Positions 7,706 to 18,156 are shown, counted from the stretch's first letter. The stretch: 64,000 bases of DNA from Scytonema sp. UIC 10036 (GCF_009725235.1 NZ_WJFC01000004.1:1-64000), one strand, 5' to 3'. Translations and numbers: made by a program. Notes: generated by a model not told the origin, from the letters alone.

Positions 7706-10231
7706 TTAATGAAGAAAACTTTGTAACATTTCCAACAACTGCTTAACCGTATATGGCTTGGACAAAAACTTCTGAACACCAAAAGATTCCGCAAGTGGCT
7801 GATTTTCGCGAAGACCGCTAGTTGCCATAATTTTGACAAATGGGTTGATTTTTTTCAGGGTTTGGATCGTGGTAAAGCCATCCATAGTTGGCATCATCAT
7901 ATCTAATAAAACCACGCAAATATCAGATACATTTTGAGCATACAATGAAATAGCTTCAATACCATCACTAGCAATAAGGACTTTATAGTTATAATTTTCC
8001 AACGTTGTTCTGGTAATTTCTCGGATTTTTGCTTCGTCATCTACCACCAAAATTAGTTCTCCATTCCCTGTTGGTAGTTCCAAATTGTCTATTGACTGGG
8101 TTTCATTTTCCATCACGGCTTTTAAAAAAACTTGAAATTCTGTTCCTTTACCCACAGAACTAGAAACATTGATAAACCCACCATGACTTTTTACAATACC
8201 AAGCACAGTTGAAAGACCCAATCCCGTTCCTTGTCCAACTGCTTTGGTGGTGAAAAAAGGTTCAAAAATTCTATCCAATATTTCAGGTGACATACCTATG
8301 CCTGTATCTCTAACAGAGATAACAATGTGGGGTCCAACAGTTGCCTCAAGATTCATCTTGGCATAGTTTTCGTCAATCAAAAAATTCTCAGCAGAAATAT
8401 CTAAAATACCACCTTTGGGCATCGCATCACGAGAATTGATAACTAAGTTCATCAATATCTGATAGAGTTGTGTTGCATCTCCACATACAGTCCACAATTT
8501 TGGTGCTATTTTACACATAAATTGAATAGATTTCGGAAATGTCTGTTTGGCAAATTGCTGAATTTCCACGATCAAGTGCTTCATCTGTAACACCGTGCGC
8601 TGACCTTCAACACCACGCGCAAAGGAAAGCACTTGCTTGACTAAATCAGCACCACGTTGAGTATTAATTTCTAAAGTTTCGAGTAGCTGATGGTGCTGTT
8701 CATTACCCAGTTTTATTTGTAAAATTTGAGCTGATAGGAGAATGGGAGACAATATATTATTGAGGTCGTGGGCAATACCGCTAGCCAGTGTGCCAAGACT
8801 TTCCAATCGCTGAGCGCGAAGAAACTGAGTTTGAAGTTGTTTTTTTTCTGTAATGTCGGTGTCAACAGTAAGGATTGATTTTGGGTTGCCATTTTCATCG
8901 CGCACAAGTGTCCATCGGCTTTCTACGATGATTTCTTTACCATCTTTTCGGACTTTGTTCAATTCACCATACCACTCGCCTGTCTTGTTAACTTGATGTA
9001 GCGCTTCTTGTAGTTGTGGCAGTATTTCTCTGTATAACAAATTTTGAGCATTCTGTTCCAAAGCTTCTTGTGCTTTCCAACCGTAAAGACGCTCGGCACT
9101 TTTGTTCCAAAATAGAATTTTGTGGTTTAAGTCTCGAACTAAAATAGCATCTGTGGCAATATCAAGCAACGCAGCTTGTTGGCGGATCTTCTCTTCTGTT
9201 TGTTTGCGTTCGGTAATATCAACAGAAACACCAACAATTCCGATTAATACTCCTTGGTCATTGTAAATTGGAGAGTCAGTAACTAGCACACTGAAAGGAG
9301 TCCCATCCCGATGCTGAACTAGAAATTCGCCTGACCAACTTTTACCTTGCTGCAAGTCAGACATAATTTCAATTCCTTGCTCTCGTGAAGTATTAGTCAA
9401 GACAATATCCATAATATTTTGACCAATGACCTCTTGTGCCGACCAACCGTATAAAGTTTCTGCAAAACGATTCCAATAAATAATTATTCCATCTAGATCG
9501 GTGGCAATGACTGCTTGTTCTACTGTTGATAATAAATGCGCTTGAAAGTAAATTGCTGCTTCTGCTCGTTTGCGTTCGACTAGTTCGCTTTGTACTTGTT
9601 CGTAGAGGGTTGATTGCTGTATGGCGATCGCTAATTGGTCAGCGACAGCACATGTTAACTCTACATCTTCCTGCTGCCAAGGGGAAGATTGGTGAGTGCG
9701 TATTACGCTGAGACTACCCCAAACTGAAGAGTTAACGTGCAATGGTACAAGCAACCAAGCTCCAGAATACGTTTGAGCAAAATTGCGGTTGATTTCGTCT
9801 GGATAAGTGGTTGCATCTTCAATCACAACAACTTCCAATCGTTTGAGTCGAGCTGCAACTTCATTACCGATATCGGGAATCTCTAATCCCAAAGCACTTG
9901 GTAACTCTAGATTTTTGCGGTAGTCTGTTACATTTAACCACAATTGCCGTTCTGATAAATATTGTACAATTTCTGCTCGGTCAGCTTGAACGAGGTGGGC
10001 AATTTCACGCGCCGCTGTGGAAAAAATTGTTTTTATGTCTAAAGAATTGCGGATGCTTTGAATAACTCGATTGAGTGCTTGCTCTCTTTGTACTTGTCGT
10101 TGGGTGTGTTCGTACAATGCCTTTTCTGCTTGCTGCTGTTGAGTTGCTAATGTTTCTAAACGACAAACCTGTTGTCGCAGTTCAGCTATTTCTTGAATCA
10201 GTTGCTCTTTTGTCTTGTTTTCATCTCTCAT
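7706..10231 (-). CDS. Hybrid histidine kinase (GAF-PAS-PAS-HisKA-HATPase-REC)
   Basis: An 841-residue cytoplasmic sensor kinase without membrane segments. Order: N-terminal coiled coil (1-50), GAF (about 65-205), two PAS domains (about 230-345 and 350-465), HisKA with phospho-accepting His488 in SGIAHDLNN, HATPase_c with the N box (NLVINSRDAM), DTGIGMS and GTGLGLS, then a C-terminal receiver (LILVVDDEAKIRE, VVLLDMMMPTMDG, conserved KPY). All residues needed for autophosphorylation and phosphotransfer are visible. The GAF lacks an obvious bilin-binding cysteine motif, so the ligand is unknown. The target is not evident from the neighbours. Confidence 0.9.
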   Translation of the reverse strand: MRDENKTKEQLIQEIAELRQQVCRLETLATQQQQAEKALYEHTQRQVQREQALNRVIQSIRNSLDIKTIFSTAAREIAHLVQADRAEIVQYLSERQLWLNVTDYRKNLELPSALGLEIPDIGNEVAARLKRLEVVVIEDATTYPDEINRNFAQTYSGAWLLVPLHVNSSVWGSLSVIRTHQSSPWQQEDVELTCAVADQLAIAIQQSTLYEQVQSELVERKRAEAAIYFQAHLLSTVEQAVIATDLDGIIIYWNRFAETLYGWSAQEVIGQNIMDIVLTNTSREQGIEIMSDLQQGKSWSGEFLVQHRDGTPFSVLVTDSPIYNDQGVLIGIVGVSVDITERKQTEEKIRQQAALLDIATDAILVRDLNHKILFWNKSAERLYGWKAQEALEQNAQNLLYREILPQLQEALHQVNKTGEWYGELNKVRKDGKEIIVESRWTLVRDENGNPKSILTVDTDITEKKQLQTQFLRAQRLESLGTLASGIAHDLNNILSPILLSAQILQIKLGNEQHHQLLETLEINTQRGADLVKQVLSFARGVEGQRTVLQMKHLIVEIQQFAKQTFPKSIQFMCKIAPKLWTVCGDATQLYQILMNLVINSRDAMPKGGILDISAENFLIDENYAKMNLEATVGPHIVISVRDTGIGMSPEILDRIFEPFFTTKAVGQGTGLGLSTVLGIVKSHGGFINVSSSVGKGTEFQVFLKAVMENETQSIDNLELPTGNGELILVVDDEAKIREITRTTLENYNYKVLIASDGIEAISLYAQNVSDICVVLLDMMMPTMDGFTTIQTLKKINPFVKIMATSGLRENQPLAESFGVQKFLSKPYTVKQLLEMLQSFLH

Positions 10232-10416
10232 TGCATTGACAACTTACACCAAGGCTTATTGAAACTTAATTTCCAGAATAATTAAAAATTCTTAGGTGGG
10301 CAATACCCACCCCATGGGTTTATAAATTTATCTATAGAAAAAAAGAAAATGCTTCATAATTCAAATCCCCTACTTTTCAGTATGGGGATTAACTGGTCAC
10401 TAGTCACTGGTCACTG

Positions 10417-11706
10417 TTATAGCAAATCCCGATGGGTAAAGGATTTAGCGTTTGCTCCCGTGTAAGTAGCCGCAATATGACCGTTACCGCTCATTTGATA
10501 TTTGTAAGTCACCAAACCTTCTAAACCCACAGGACCGCGAGGCGGCATTTGTTGAGTGCTAATTCCAACTTCTGCACCAAAACCATAACGGAAGCCATCA
10601 GCAAAGCGGGTGGAACAGTTGTGGTAAACTCCAGCTGCGTTTACCAATGCCAGGAACGTTTCAGCAGCTTCTTCATCTTCAGAAACAATTCCATCCGTGT
10701 GTTTGGAACCATACTCATTTATATGAGCAATTGCTTCTTCTAAAGAATCCACGAGCTTAATTGATAAAATCAGAGCGGTGTACTCTGTCTCCCAGTCTTG
10801 CTCGGTTGCTTCTTTGATATTGGGTAGAATTTGGCAAGTACGTTCATCTCCTCTTAATTCAACCTTAAGTTGTTGCAAAGCTTCACCTATCTGTGGTAGT
10901 ACTTTTGGGGCAATATTGGCATGAACGAGTAAAGTTTCAATTGCATTACAAGCAGCAGGATAGTTCGTTTTTGCGTCAATTGTAATGGCAAGAGCTTTTT
11001 CTAAGTCTGCGGCTTTATCTATATAAAGATGACAAACCCCATCAGCATGACCGAGGACTGGAATGCGCGTATTGTCCTGGACAAAACGGACAAAGGAGTT
11101 AGAACCTCTGGGAATAATTAAATCTACATATTTATCTAACTTCAAAAGTTGCAAGATTTCTTCTCTTGTTGTTAACAACTGAACTGCATCTGGATTGACT
11201 GCAGTTTGAGATAATCCTTGTTTAATTGCTTTAACTATTGCTTCACAAGAACGAACGGCTTCTTTTCCAGCTTTAAGAATAACGCCATTCCCTGATTTGA
11301 TAGCTAGGGAAACAATTTGAATCGCTGCTTCCGGACGTGCTTCAAAAATAATGCCCAGTACTCCTAAAGGACAAGTTACTCGTTTGAGGATTAAACCTGT
11401 ATCGATTTCGCGGTGAATTTGTACGTTACCTACGGGATCGGCTAGTTTACCCACATCTCTAACGCCCGCGATCGCATCTCTTAACTTATGTTCGTCTAAC
11501 TTAAGACGTTTGTAGAGAGGTTCGGCAATTCCCTCCGCAAGTGAGTTTTCACAATCAGCAATATTTGCTTGTAAAATCTCATCTTTTGCCGATTCTAAAG
11601 CTTGTGCGATCGCCTCTATTGCTTGATTTTTTGCCTCTGTCGAAAGCACTGCTAATTTGAGTGCAGCCCGTCTTGTTTTTTGAGCAACTGCAATTAAGTT
11701 TTCCAT
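10417..11706 (-). CDS. proA: Gamma-glutamyl phosphate reductase ProA
   Basis: Second enzyme of proline synthesis from glutamate, NADPH-dependent, cytoplasmic. The protein (429 residues from this start) has the ALDH-superfamily fold with the nucleotide region [13 protein letters not shown], the catalytic cysteine in [13 protein letters not shown] (about residue 255), and [16 protein letters not shown]. The frame is open to 11790, but the first 28 residues there ([14 protein letters not shown]...) do not match the family. The ATG at 11706 ([16 protein letters not shown]) fits normal ProA N-termini. It is divergent from the aldehyde dehydrogenase gene. Confidence 0.93.
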   Translation of the reverse strand: MENLIAVAQKTRRAALKLAVLSTEAKNQAIEAIAQALESAKDEILQANIADCENSLAEGIAEPLYKRLKLDEHKLRDAIAGVRDVGKLADPVGNVQIHREIDTGLILKRVTCPLGVLGIIFEARPEAAIQIVSLAIKSGNGVILKAGKEAVRSCEAIVKAIKQGLSQTAVNPDAVQLLTTREEILQLLKLDKYVDLIIPRGSNSFVRFVQDNTRIPVLGHADGVCHLYIDKAADLEKALAITIDAKTNYPAACNAIETLLVHANIAPKVLPQIGEALQQLKVELRGDERTCQILPNIKEATEQDWETEYTALILSIKLVDSLEEAIAHINEYGSKHTDGIVSEDEEAAETFLALVNAAGVYHNCSTRFADGFRYGFGAEVGISTQQMPPRGPVGLEGLVTYKYQMSGNGHIAATYTGANAKSFTHRDLL

Positions 11707-11824
11707 TGTAAAGCAAACTATAAAATTACATAAAGAAAGCCACCTGATACCACGCGTATCAAGCAACATATTAAGTAGATTTAAACACATCCTTAAATAA
11801 AAGCTTAGCTTATAGGAGGGTCAG

Positions 11825-13297
11825 ATGGTTACGGCACTCAAACTGGAAAACCAGGTCAAAATCGGTCCAACCAATCTGCTGATTAATAACGAGTGGGTAG
11901 AAAGTGTTAGCGGTAAGCGTTTTGAAACAATTAACCCTGCCACGGGTGAAACGATATGCAGTGTAGCAGAAGCGGATGCAGCAGATGTAGATAAGGCAGT
12001 ACACGCTGCTCGTGCTGCTTTCAACAGTGGAGAATGGCGTAAGATGTCCGCCACTCGTCGCGGCGAGTTACTTTATAAACTGGCTGACTTAATCGAACAG
12101 AACAAAGAAGAGCTAGCCCAGTTAGAGACATTAGACAATGGTAAGCCCATTTCAGAGTCCATGAACGCTGACCTACCATTGGTTATCGCCTGCTATCGCT
12201 ACTTTGCAGGATGGGCTGATAAAGTACAGGGTAAGACTATCCCCATTAATGGTCCTTACTTTTGCTACACTCGTCACGAGCCAGTAGGTGTGGTAGGTCA
12301 AATTATTCCTTGGAACTTTCCACTGCTCATGCAGGCTTGGAAGTTAGGACCTGCTTTGGCAACTGGCAATACAGTAGTGATGAAAACAGCCGAACAAACA
12401 CCATTGTCAGCATTGCGACTTGGTGAACTCATGATTGAAGCTGGTTTCCCCCCTGGTGTTGTGAATATTCTTTCAGGATACGGACCAACAGCAGGTGCCG
12501 CAATTTCCCACCATATGGATATTGACAAAGTTGCCTTTACTGGATCTACTGAAGTAGGGCATTTGGTGATGGAAGCAGCTGCTAAGAGTAACCTCAAGCG
12601 CGTGACTCTAGAACTTGGCGGTAAAAGCCCCAATATAGTCTTTGCCGACGCTGACATGAATGAGGCTATAGAAGGTGCTCATAATGCTCTATTCTTTAAC
12701 CAGGGACAGTGCTGTGTTGCAGGTTCGCGGCTATTTGTTGAAGAAAAATGTTATGACGAGTTCGTAGCCAAGAGTGTCGAACGAGCAAAACAGCGTACTG
12801 TTGGCAATCCCTTCGACCTCAATACCAAACAAGGTCCGCAGGTAGATAAAGAGCAGTTCAACAAAGTCATGCATTACATAGAGTCGGGAATGCGAGACGG
12901 TGCTCAAATGTTGTGTGGTGGTAACCAAGTGGGTGACAAGGGTTACTTCATCGCCCCAACAATTTTTGCTGATGTGCAAGATAGCATGGAAATTGCGCGA
13001 GATGAAATCTTTGGTCCGGTGATGAGCATCATCAAATTTAAAGATATTGATGAAGTCATTCAACGAGCTAATAACACCATGTATGGGCTAGCAGCTGCTG
13101 TCTGGACAAAAGACATCACCAAAGCACACGCCATAGCTAACAACGTTCGTGCGGGTACTGTTTGGGTTAACTGCTACGACGTTTTTGACGCGGCTGCACC
13201 TTTTGGCGGATTCAAGCAGTCCGGTATTGGGCGCGAACTCGGCGAATACGGTTTGCAGCAATACACCGAGGTTAAGACGGTGACAATAAAATTGTGA
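11825..13297 (+). CDS. NAD(P)-dependent aldehyde dehydrogenase
   Basis: A 490-residue ALDH-superfamily enzyme oxidising an aldehyde to the acid. Visible motifs are [10 protein letters not shown] (cofactor binding), FTGSTEVG, the general base Glu in [11 protein letters not shown] (about 267) and the nucleophile in [12 protein letters not shown] (about 301), plus [18 protein letters not shown] near the C-terminus. It most resembles the class 1/2 group (retinal, betaine or general aldehyde dehydrogenases); the substrate cannot be fixed from sequence. A strong AGGAGG ribosome-binding site sits about 5 bases before the ATG. Confidence 0.9.
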   Translation: MVTALKLENQVKIGPTNLLINNEWVESVSGKRFETINPATGETICSVAEADAADVDKAVHAARAAFNSGEWRKMSATRRGELLYKLADLIEQNKEELAQLETLDNGKPISESMNADLPLVIACYRYFAGWADKVQGKTIPINGPYFCYTRHEPVGVVGQIIPWNFPLLMQAWKLGPALATGNTVVMKTAEQTPLSALRLGELMIEAGFPPGVVNILSGYGPTAGAAISHHMDIDKVAFTGSTEVGHLVMEAAAKSNLKRVTLELGGKSPNIVFADADMNEAIEGAHNALFFNQGQCCVAGSRLFVEEKCYDEFVAKSVERAKQRTVGNPFDLNTKQGPQVDKEQFNKVMHYIESGMRDGAQMLCGGNQVGDKGYFIAPTIFADVQDSMEIARDEIFGPVMSIIKFKDIDEVIQRANNTMYGLAAAVWTKDITKAHAIANNVRAGTVWVNCYDVFDAAAPFGGFKQSGIGRELGEYGLQQYTEVKTVTIKL

Positions 13298-13341
13298 TTG
13301 GGGATTGGGGACAAGGTAGACAAGGTAGACAGGATAGGAAC

Positions 13342-14187
13342 TCAACTTCCTCCTTGTCCCCCTTGTCCCCAGTCCCCGGTCCCCAGTCGCTCGACTGCTT
13401 TAGCCTGTTGCCAAAGAGCTTCTAATTCTTCCAGGGTGTAATCGGAGAGAGGACGATTGGCAAATCCCTCCATTTGTTCTAAGCGCTGAATAAATTTCTT
13501 ATTTGTCCCTTGCAAAGCTTCGCTGGGATCGAGATTATTCCAGCGAGCAAGTTGGACGATAGAAAACAACAAATCACCCAATTCAGCTTGTTGTCTTTCT
13601 GGTGTTTCGTGGGCTAAAGCTTCTTTGAATTCTGCTAATTCCTCATTAAACTTGTCCCAAACTCCATCAATATTTTCCCACTCAAACCCAACCGCAGCTG
13701 CTTTGCGGGAAATCTTCATGGTTGCCATCAACGGGGGTAACTTACGGGTATAACCTTGAAGTTTCTGACTGAGTTTTTGGTTATCGGGAGAGGGTTCTCC
13801 TTTTTCTTCTGCTTTGATTTTTTCCCAATTTTGCCGCACTTCATCAATACTTTGCACTGAAAGATCGCCAAAAACATGAGGGTGACGGCGGATCAGTTTT
13901 TGTGAAATACCTTCAGCAATTTCCTTCAAGGAAAATTGTTGGTATTCGCTAGCAATTTGAGCTTGCAAAACCACTTGTAACAGTAAGTCGCCCAATTCTT
14001 CAGCTATGGCGTTTGTATCTCCGCTGTTGATAGCATCTACAACTTCATATGCTTCTTCTATTACATATGGTGTCAGTGTCTGGGGAGTTTGTTCCAAATC
14101 CCAAGGACAACCTCCGTCAGGCGATCGCAATTTTGCCACCACGTCAATTAATTCTTGCAAAGCCGCCAATATTTCAGGATTTTTCAT
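13342..14187 (-). CDS. mazG: Nucleoside triphosphate pyrophosphohydrolase MazG
   Basis: House-cleaning enzyme hydrolysing (d)NTPs to NMP and pyrophosphate. Its 281 residues hold two MazG folds. The first has the EExxE/ExxD metal motif in VIEEAYEVVDAI and EELGDLLLQVV (about 42-75); the second has ELAEFKEAL and ELGDLLFSIVQLARW (about 182-215). The last about 12 residues (GTGDWGQGGQGGS) are encoded by GGGGACTGGGG/GGGGGACAAGG intergenic-type repeat, so the native stop has probably been replaced by repeat-encoded tail. Confidence 0.9.
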   Translation of the reverse strand: MKNPEILAALQELIDVVAKLRSPDGGCPWDLEQTPQTLTPYVIEEAYEVVDAINSGDTNAIAEELGDLLLQVVLQAQIASEYQQFSLKEIAEGISQKLIRRHPHVFGDLSVQSIDEVRQNWEKIKAEEKGEPSPDNQKLSQKLQGYTRKLPPLMATMKISRKAAAVGFEWENIDGVWDKFNEELAEFKEALAHETPERQQAELGDLLFSIVQLARWNNLDPSEALQGTNKKFIQRLEQMEGFANRPLSDYTLEELEALWQQAKAVERLGTGDWGQGGQGGS

Positions 14188-14214
14188 AATTGGTTAGTGG
14201 TTAGTGGTTAGTGG
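14188..14214. repeat. Heptamer tandem repeat TTAGTGG
   Basis: About four TTAGTGG units (14190-14218) lie between mazG and the next minus-strand gene. The same heptamer recurs at 28.01-28.13, 38.73-38.82, 48.24-48.33 and 57.47-57.58 kb. Confidence 0.85.
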
Positions 14215-14835
14215 TTAGTTGTTCTTCCTTGTCCCCTTGTCTTCCCTGTCCCCTTGTCCCCCTTGTCCCCCTATCCCCCTTTTCACTTTACTTTTCTTCA
14301 TTTTCCCACGGGGTAGTAGTCCACTGACTCCTTGCTTTTTCACGCGCTTGTATGCCGAACCACTCCAATCGCTTAAAGAATGACTCATAGCGCCTACTTC
14401 TAGTCCAAAGAACAGGGCTAGAAGTTCTGTAGAGTAATTGAGTAGCGTGTTTGCTGTATTCTTACGCAATATTTGCCAATCTAGCTGCATATTCCACAGC
14501 TTGTCGCCAACGACTACAGCTAAAATCCCTAAGATAGCTACCAAGGTGCTGAGATAGATAACTCGCAGTGTTGTACCAATAATAGGTCCGTGAGATAAGA
14601 AAGACCGATGTCGCAGGCTTTTTTGATAAGGTAACCAAATAAAACGCAAAAATCCCCAGCGCTGGTAGTGACGGGAGTAAATATCTAAGTCGGGACCGAA
14701 CATCAGCCCCCCAAACAAAAACCCTCCTGCAACTAGTAGTGTCAGGTTACCGCTTTTGGTTTGCCAGAAAGTCACCCCAGTCACAAACGGCAAAGCCCAT
14801 AGAGTAATGCGATCGTGAGTCTGACCAGAGGGCAT
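14215..14835 (-). CDS. Predicted metal-binding membrane protein (DUF2227 type)
   Basis: A cyanobacterial membrane protein of the DUF2227 metal-binding family, function unknown. Conserved elements are MPSGQTHDRITLW at the start, FGPDLDIYSRHYQRWG and LRHRSFLSHGPIIGT, whose His and Asp residues are candidate metal ligands. Hydrophobic segments lie at about 10-50, 95-125 and 155-180. The frame opens at 14862, but the ATG at 14835 (MPSGQTHD) matches the family start. The C-terminal 20 or so residues (GIGGQGGQGDREDKGT) are translated repeat DNA, as in the neighbouring mazG. Confidence 0.75.
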   Translation of the reverse strand: MPSGQTHDRITLWALPFVTGVTFWQTKSGNLTLLVAGGFLFGGLMFGPDLDIYSRHYQRWGFLRFIWLPYQKSLRHRSFLSHGPIIGTTLRVIYLSTLVAILGILAVVVGDKLWNMQLDWQILRKNTANTLLNYSTELLALFFGLEVGAMSHSLSDWSGSAYKRVKKQGVSGLLPRGKMKKSKVKRGIGGQGGQGDREDKGTRKNN

Positions 14836-14924
14836 AGGAATGTGTGAAAAAAATTTTCTCAAAAATACTATCGCGTTTTCAAAATCTATGTGCTAACATA
14901 AATTCTTGTAAGTGAAACCGCAAC

Positions 14925-14997
<73 letters not shown>

Positions 14998-15121
14998 TTT
15001 CAATGATTATAGTTCCGTACATTCCCAGAATACTGGGGAATTACTGGAAAGTTAGTCTGGAAAGGTTATTGATTTTCTTGGAAGGTACGAAGTTGGAGTA
15101 CCAATCAAGTTAAAAAATGCT

Positions 15122-15511
15122 GTGGATGAAGAATTAGTAGTTCGCGGGTTGCTAGCACCGCATTTATTACGCCACAATGAAGTGACAGGATTAGTAGACA
15201 CAGGAGCAGTTTCCTTGGTTATTCCCCTAGAAATGGTAGAAAAATTGGGGTTACGAATTATTGGCCAGAGAGATGCACAATATGTTCATGGAAATCAAGA
15301 AACCATTGGCGTAACTGGACCAGTAATTATTGAGTGTGAGGGACGCGTAACAGTTGATGAAGCTCTTGTTGTGGGAAACGAAGTACTAATCGGTCAAGTC
15401 ATTTTAGAAAAATTGGATTTAGTTGTAGATTGTAAAAATCAACAATTGATACCAAATCCTGCCAATCCCGATTACCCGGTGGCAATGATTAAAGGATATA
15501 AAAATGCCTAA
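15122..15511 (+). CDS. Retropepsin-like (clan AA) aspartic protease family protein
   Basis: A small protein with the aspartic-protease signature TGLVDTGAVSLVIP (DTGA at about residue 26) and a second hydrophobic strand region LIGQVILEKLDLVVD, like single-domain clan AA proteins common in cyanobacteria. It would act as a dimer; the substrate is unknown. GTG 15122 is the first standard start in frame, giving 129 residues. The frame stays open upstream to 15056, and the upstream codons read EVGVPIKLKNAV, which looks like genuine family N-terminus. The true start is therefore doubtful. The stop overlaps the next gene by 8 bases. Confidence 0.6.
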   Translation: MDEELVVRGLLAPHLLRHNEVTGLVDTGAVSLVIPLEMVEKLGLRIIGQRDAQYVHGNQETIGVTGPVIIECEGRVTVDEALVVGNEVLIGQVILEKLDLVVDCKNQQLIPNPANPDYPVAMIKGYKNA

Positions 15512-15893
15512 GTGGAAATTAGTCACTGAATTTACTTTTGATAGCGCCCATTACATCCGAGACTACGATGGACCATGTGGTCGATTGCACGGTCATACTT
15601 ACAAAGTAAGAATTGATGCAACTTCATCAAAACTGCACTCCTCGCAATACTGTCCCCATGAAGTTATGGTGGCTGATTTTAGAACCTTGCGCTGGGCAAA
15701 ACAGGATGTGAAAAAAGGAGGGCTTGACCACTGCGTACTCAATGAAGTCATGCCACCTGAGTATGAAACAACGGCTGAGATGATTGCCAAGTATATTTAT
15801 GATGAAACCAAAAAAAGAGTACCTCCCGGCGTGCAACTCAAAGTAGCAGTCTCCGAAACTCCAAACTCATGGGCAGAATACGAAGACGATTAG
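15504..15893 (+). CDS. 6-pyruvoyl-tetrahydropterin synthase / QueD family protein
   Basis: A 129-residue T-fold enzyme acting on dihydroneopterin triphosphate. Zinc ligands are His16 in FDSAHYI and the two histidines of RLHGHTY (about 29 and 31); the catalytic cysteine is in GPCGRLHGH; a conserved Glu is in VAVSETPNSWAEY. In bacteria the family makes either 6-carboxytetrahydropterin for queuosine (QueD) or pterins; sequence alone does not decide. It overlaps the retropepsin-like gene by 8 bases, so the two are probably co-translated. Confidence 0.85.
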   Translation: MPKWKLVTEFTFDSAHYIRDYDGPCGRLHGHTYKVRIDATSSKLHSSQYCPHEVMVADFRTLRWAKQDVKKGGLDHCVLNEVMPPEYETTAEMIAKYIYDETKKRVPPGVQLKVAVSETPNSWAEYEDD

Positions 15894-15938
15894 ATACCTA
15901 ACCCTAATTACTGGTCACTGGTCACTGGTCACTGATTA

Positions 15939-16011
15939 TGGAGGTAAGGAGACTCGAACTCCTGACATCCTGCTTGCAAAGCAGGCGCTCTACCAACTGA
16001 GCTATACCCCC
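15939..16011 (-). tRNA. tRNA-Ala (UGC)
   Basis: Read on the minus strand, GGGGGTA pairs with TACCTCC, the D-arm is GCTCAGTTGGTAGAGC, the anticodon stem CCTGC/GCAGG encloses TTTGCAA with anticodon TGC, and the T-arm is AGGAGTTCGAGTCTCCT. The discriminator is A and no CCA is encoded. Confidence 0.95.
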
Positions 16012-16096
16012 TTAAGATAGGAAGTGTAAGTGATTTACACTAACAGAAGTATCATAGCTTAAATTCCTGGTTTGCGGAAAGGGGATTCGTGAAAAA

Positions 16097-16987
16097 ATGT
16101 CTTTAGTCGTTGCTGCACTTTATAAATTTGTTAGTTTGCCAGACTTTGCTGAGAAACAAGAGCCTTTGTTATCTTTTTGTCAAGCACAAGATATTAAAGG
16201 GACGATTCTGCTAGCACCAGAAGGCATTAACGGTACGATCGCAGGTTCTCGTCAAGCGATCGATTCAGTATTATCCTTTTTGCGTAGCGATCCCCGTTTG
16301 GCAGATTTGGAACACAAAGAATCACACGCAGAGTCCCCACCGTTTCAACGCATGAAAGTGCGACTGAAGAAAGAAATTGTCACCATTGGGTTATCAGAGG
16401 TAAACCCAAACGAACAAGTTGGCACTTATGTCGATCCCAAAGATTGGAATACTCTCATAAACGATCCAGAAGTCACCGTTATCGACACGCGCAATGACTA
16501 CGAGGTGAGCATTGGTACTTTCCAAAAAGCGCAAAATCCCAATACAAAGTCATTCAGCGAATTTCCAGAATATGTTTTTCATCAACTAGACCCCAAGAAA
16601 CACAAAAAAGTAGCTTTGTTCTGTACCGGTGGAATTCGTTGTGAAAAAGCCTCTTCCTTTATGCTTTCTCAGGGGTTTGAAGAAGTTTATCACTTAAAAG
16701 GCGGAATTCTGAAATACTTAGAAGAAGTCCCAGAGTCTGAGAGTTTGTGGGAAGGTGAATGTTTTGTTTTTGACGAACGGATCGCTGTTCGTCACGGTTT
16801 AGAACCGGGAACTTACGATTTGTGTTCGAGTTGCGGACATCCCATTGCTGAATCAGACAAAACTTCTCCTCAATATGAAGAAGGTATTTCCTGTCCTCAC
16901 TGTTTTGATACCCTTTCTGAGGAGAAAAAAGCACGTCAGATGGAAAAGCAGCGACAGATAGAATTAGCGAAGAAGAGGGGTTGCTAA
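16097..16987 (+). CDS. trhO: tRNA uridine(34) hydroxylase TrhO (rhodanese family)
   Basis: A 296-residue UPF0176/YceA-type protein that hydroxylates U34 of certain tRNAs at the wobble position. The N-terminal acylphosphatase-like part contains [16 protein letters not shown]. The central rhodanese domain (about 125-220) has [13 protein letters not shown] and the active-site loop [12 protein letters not shown] with the essential cysteine. A C-terminal Cys-rich segment (CSSCGHP, CPHCFD) could bind zinc. It lies just after two tRNA genes, possibly by chance. Confidence 0.88.
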   Translation: MSLVVAALYKFVSLPDFAEKQEPLLSFCQAQDIKGTILLAPEGINGTIAGSRQAIDSVLSFLRSDPRLADLEHKESHAESPPFQRMKVRLKKEIVTIGLSEVNPNEQVGTYVDPKDWNTLINDPEVTVIDTRNDYEVSIGTFQKAQNPNTKSFSEFPEYVFHQLDPKKHKKVALFCTGGIRCEKASSFMLSQGFEEVYHLKGGILKYLEEVPESESLWEGECFVFDERIAVRHGLEPGTYDLCSSCGHPIAESDKTSPQYEEGISCPHCFDTLSEEKKARQMEKQRQIELAKKRGC

Positions 16988-16989
16988 TA

Positions 16990-17658
16990 TTAACCATTAG
17001 CAATTTTTTTTAATGCCAAAGTTAAACCATCAGCAATTGGTACTAAACTGATTGCGACTCTTGAATCTTGATACAATTTCTCATTAAAAGCACGCATGCG
17101 ATTTGTTCTATTATCTTGCACTTGAGGGTCTGCAACTCTTCCCGACCACAAAACATTATCAATAGCAATTAACCCACCAGGACGCATCAATTGTAAAGCT
17201 TGCTCGTAGTAATTATCGTAGTTACTTTTGTCTGCATCAATGAAGGCAAAATCAAAAGTTTCTCCTTGCGATCGCAGGCGATCTAATGTCTCCATAGCAG
17301 GGGCAATGTGTAGGTCTATTTTATCTGCCACACCTGCTTTTTGCCAGTAACGACGAGCGATCGCTGTATACTCTTCACTGACATCACAAGCCACTACTTT
17401 TCCGTCTGGTGGTAATGCTAGAGCGACAACCAGCGCACTATACCCCGTAAATACCCCTATATCTAATGTTCTTTTTGCCTCCATCAATTTAACCAATAAA
17501 GCCATAAACTGTCCTTGTTCTGGAGCAATTTGCATCTGGCTCATTGGGTGTTGGGCTGTTTCTTCTCTCAGTTGTGTTAAAACTTCTGGTTCTTGCACGG
17601 AGACTGATAATAAGTAATCATACAGATTTTTTTCGAGACCTAGTGTTTGATTTGCCAT
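16990..17658 (-). CDS. SAM-dependent O-methyltransferase (CCoAOMT-like)
   Basis: A 222-residue class I methyltransferase of the O-methyltransferase 3 family. Motif I is TLDIGVFTGYSALVVALAL (about 62-80); the acidic VVACDVSEEY and the metal-binding region FAFIDADKSNYDNYYEQAL (about 138-156) and IDNVLWSGRV follow. These proteins methylate catechol-type hydroxyls in a divalent-metal-dependent way; the cyanobacterial substrate is unknown. It converges on trhO with only 2 bases between stops. Confidence 0.85.
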   Translation of the reverse strand: MANQTLGLEKNLYDYLLSVSVQEPEVLTQLREETAQHPMSQMQIAPEQGQFMALLVKLMEAKRTLDIGVFTGYSALVVALALPPDGKVVACDVSEEYTAIARRYWQKAGVADKIDLHIAPAMETLDRLRSQGETFDFAFIDADKSNYDNYYEQALQLMRPGGLIAIDNVLWSGRVADPQVQDNRTNRMRAFNEKLYQDSRVAISLVPIADGLTLALKKIANG

Positions 17659-18156
17659 ATTTTTGGAAGAAGGCTGACGGTAGAAAGGTTTTATATTGGA
17701 TTTTCTGGCTGCTTTGTTTTTACTTCAGTAGCTCAAACAAATTAAACGTAGGATGCTTTTAGGCTTGTAGTTGCGCTTTAGCGCATGCACCGCAACTACG
17801 AGTAAAATACAGAAATTTTACTTTGTGTTACATATTTTAATTTGTGCTTATCAACTTACTTAATATATAGGATTCTTGTTTAAATTATAAAGTTTTAATG
17901 AACCACAAAGACGCAAAGGACACGAAGAAAGAAGAGTAGAAGAGCGGTTATTTTATAGGGATTCGGGAGTAAATCATTATATGACAAATAACTCCTCTTT
18001 CCTCTGCGCTCTCTGCGTCTCTGCGGTTGAAAAGTAATTTATTTAACCGCAGAGGCACAGAGAGCGCAGAGAGAAGAGCAAACTCTTTATTTGTTTGTGT
18101 CAGAAAATCATGACAATTAGCGGAGGTAAATTTCCGTAACAAATCTGGTAGACTCT
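17659..18156. repeat. Repeat-rich intergenic region
   Basis: No gene is seen in this stretch. It holds a stem at about 17768-17801 (GTAGTTGCGCTTTAGCGC...CGCAACTAC), a GACGCAAAGGACACGAAG-type repeat at about 17910-17930, and a long inverted repeat whose arms are at about 18001-18028 and 18045-18071 (CCTCTGCGCTCTCTGCG against CAGAGAGCGCAGAG). The last abuts the truncated 5' end of the following gene. Confidence 0.7.
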
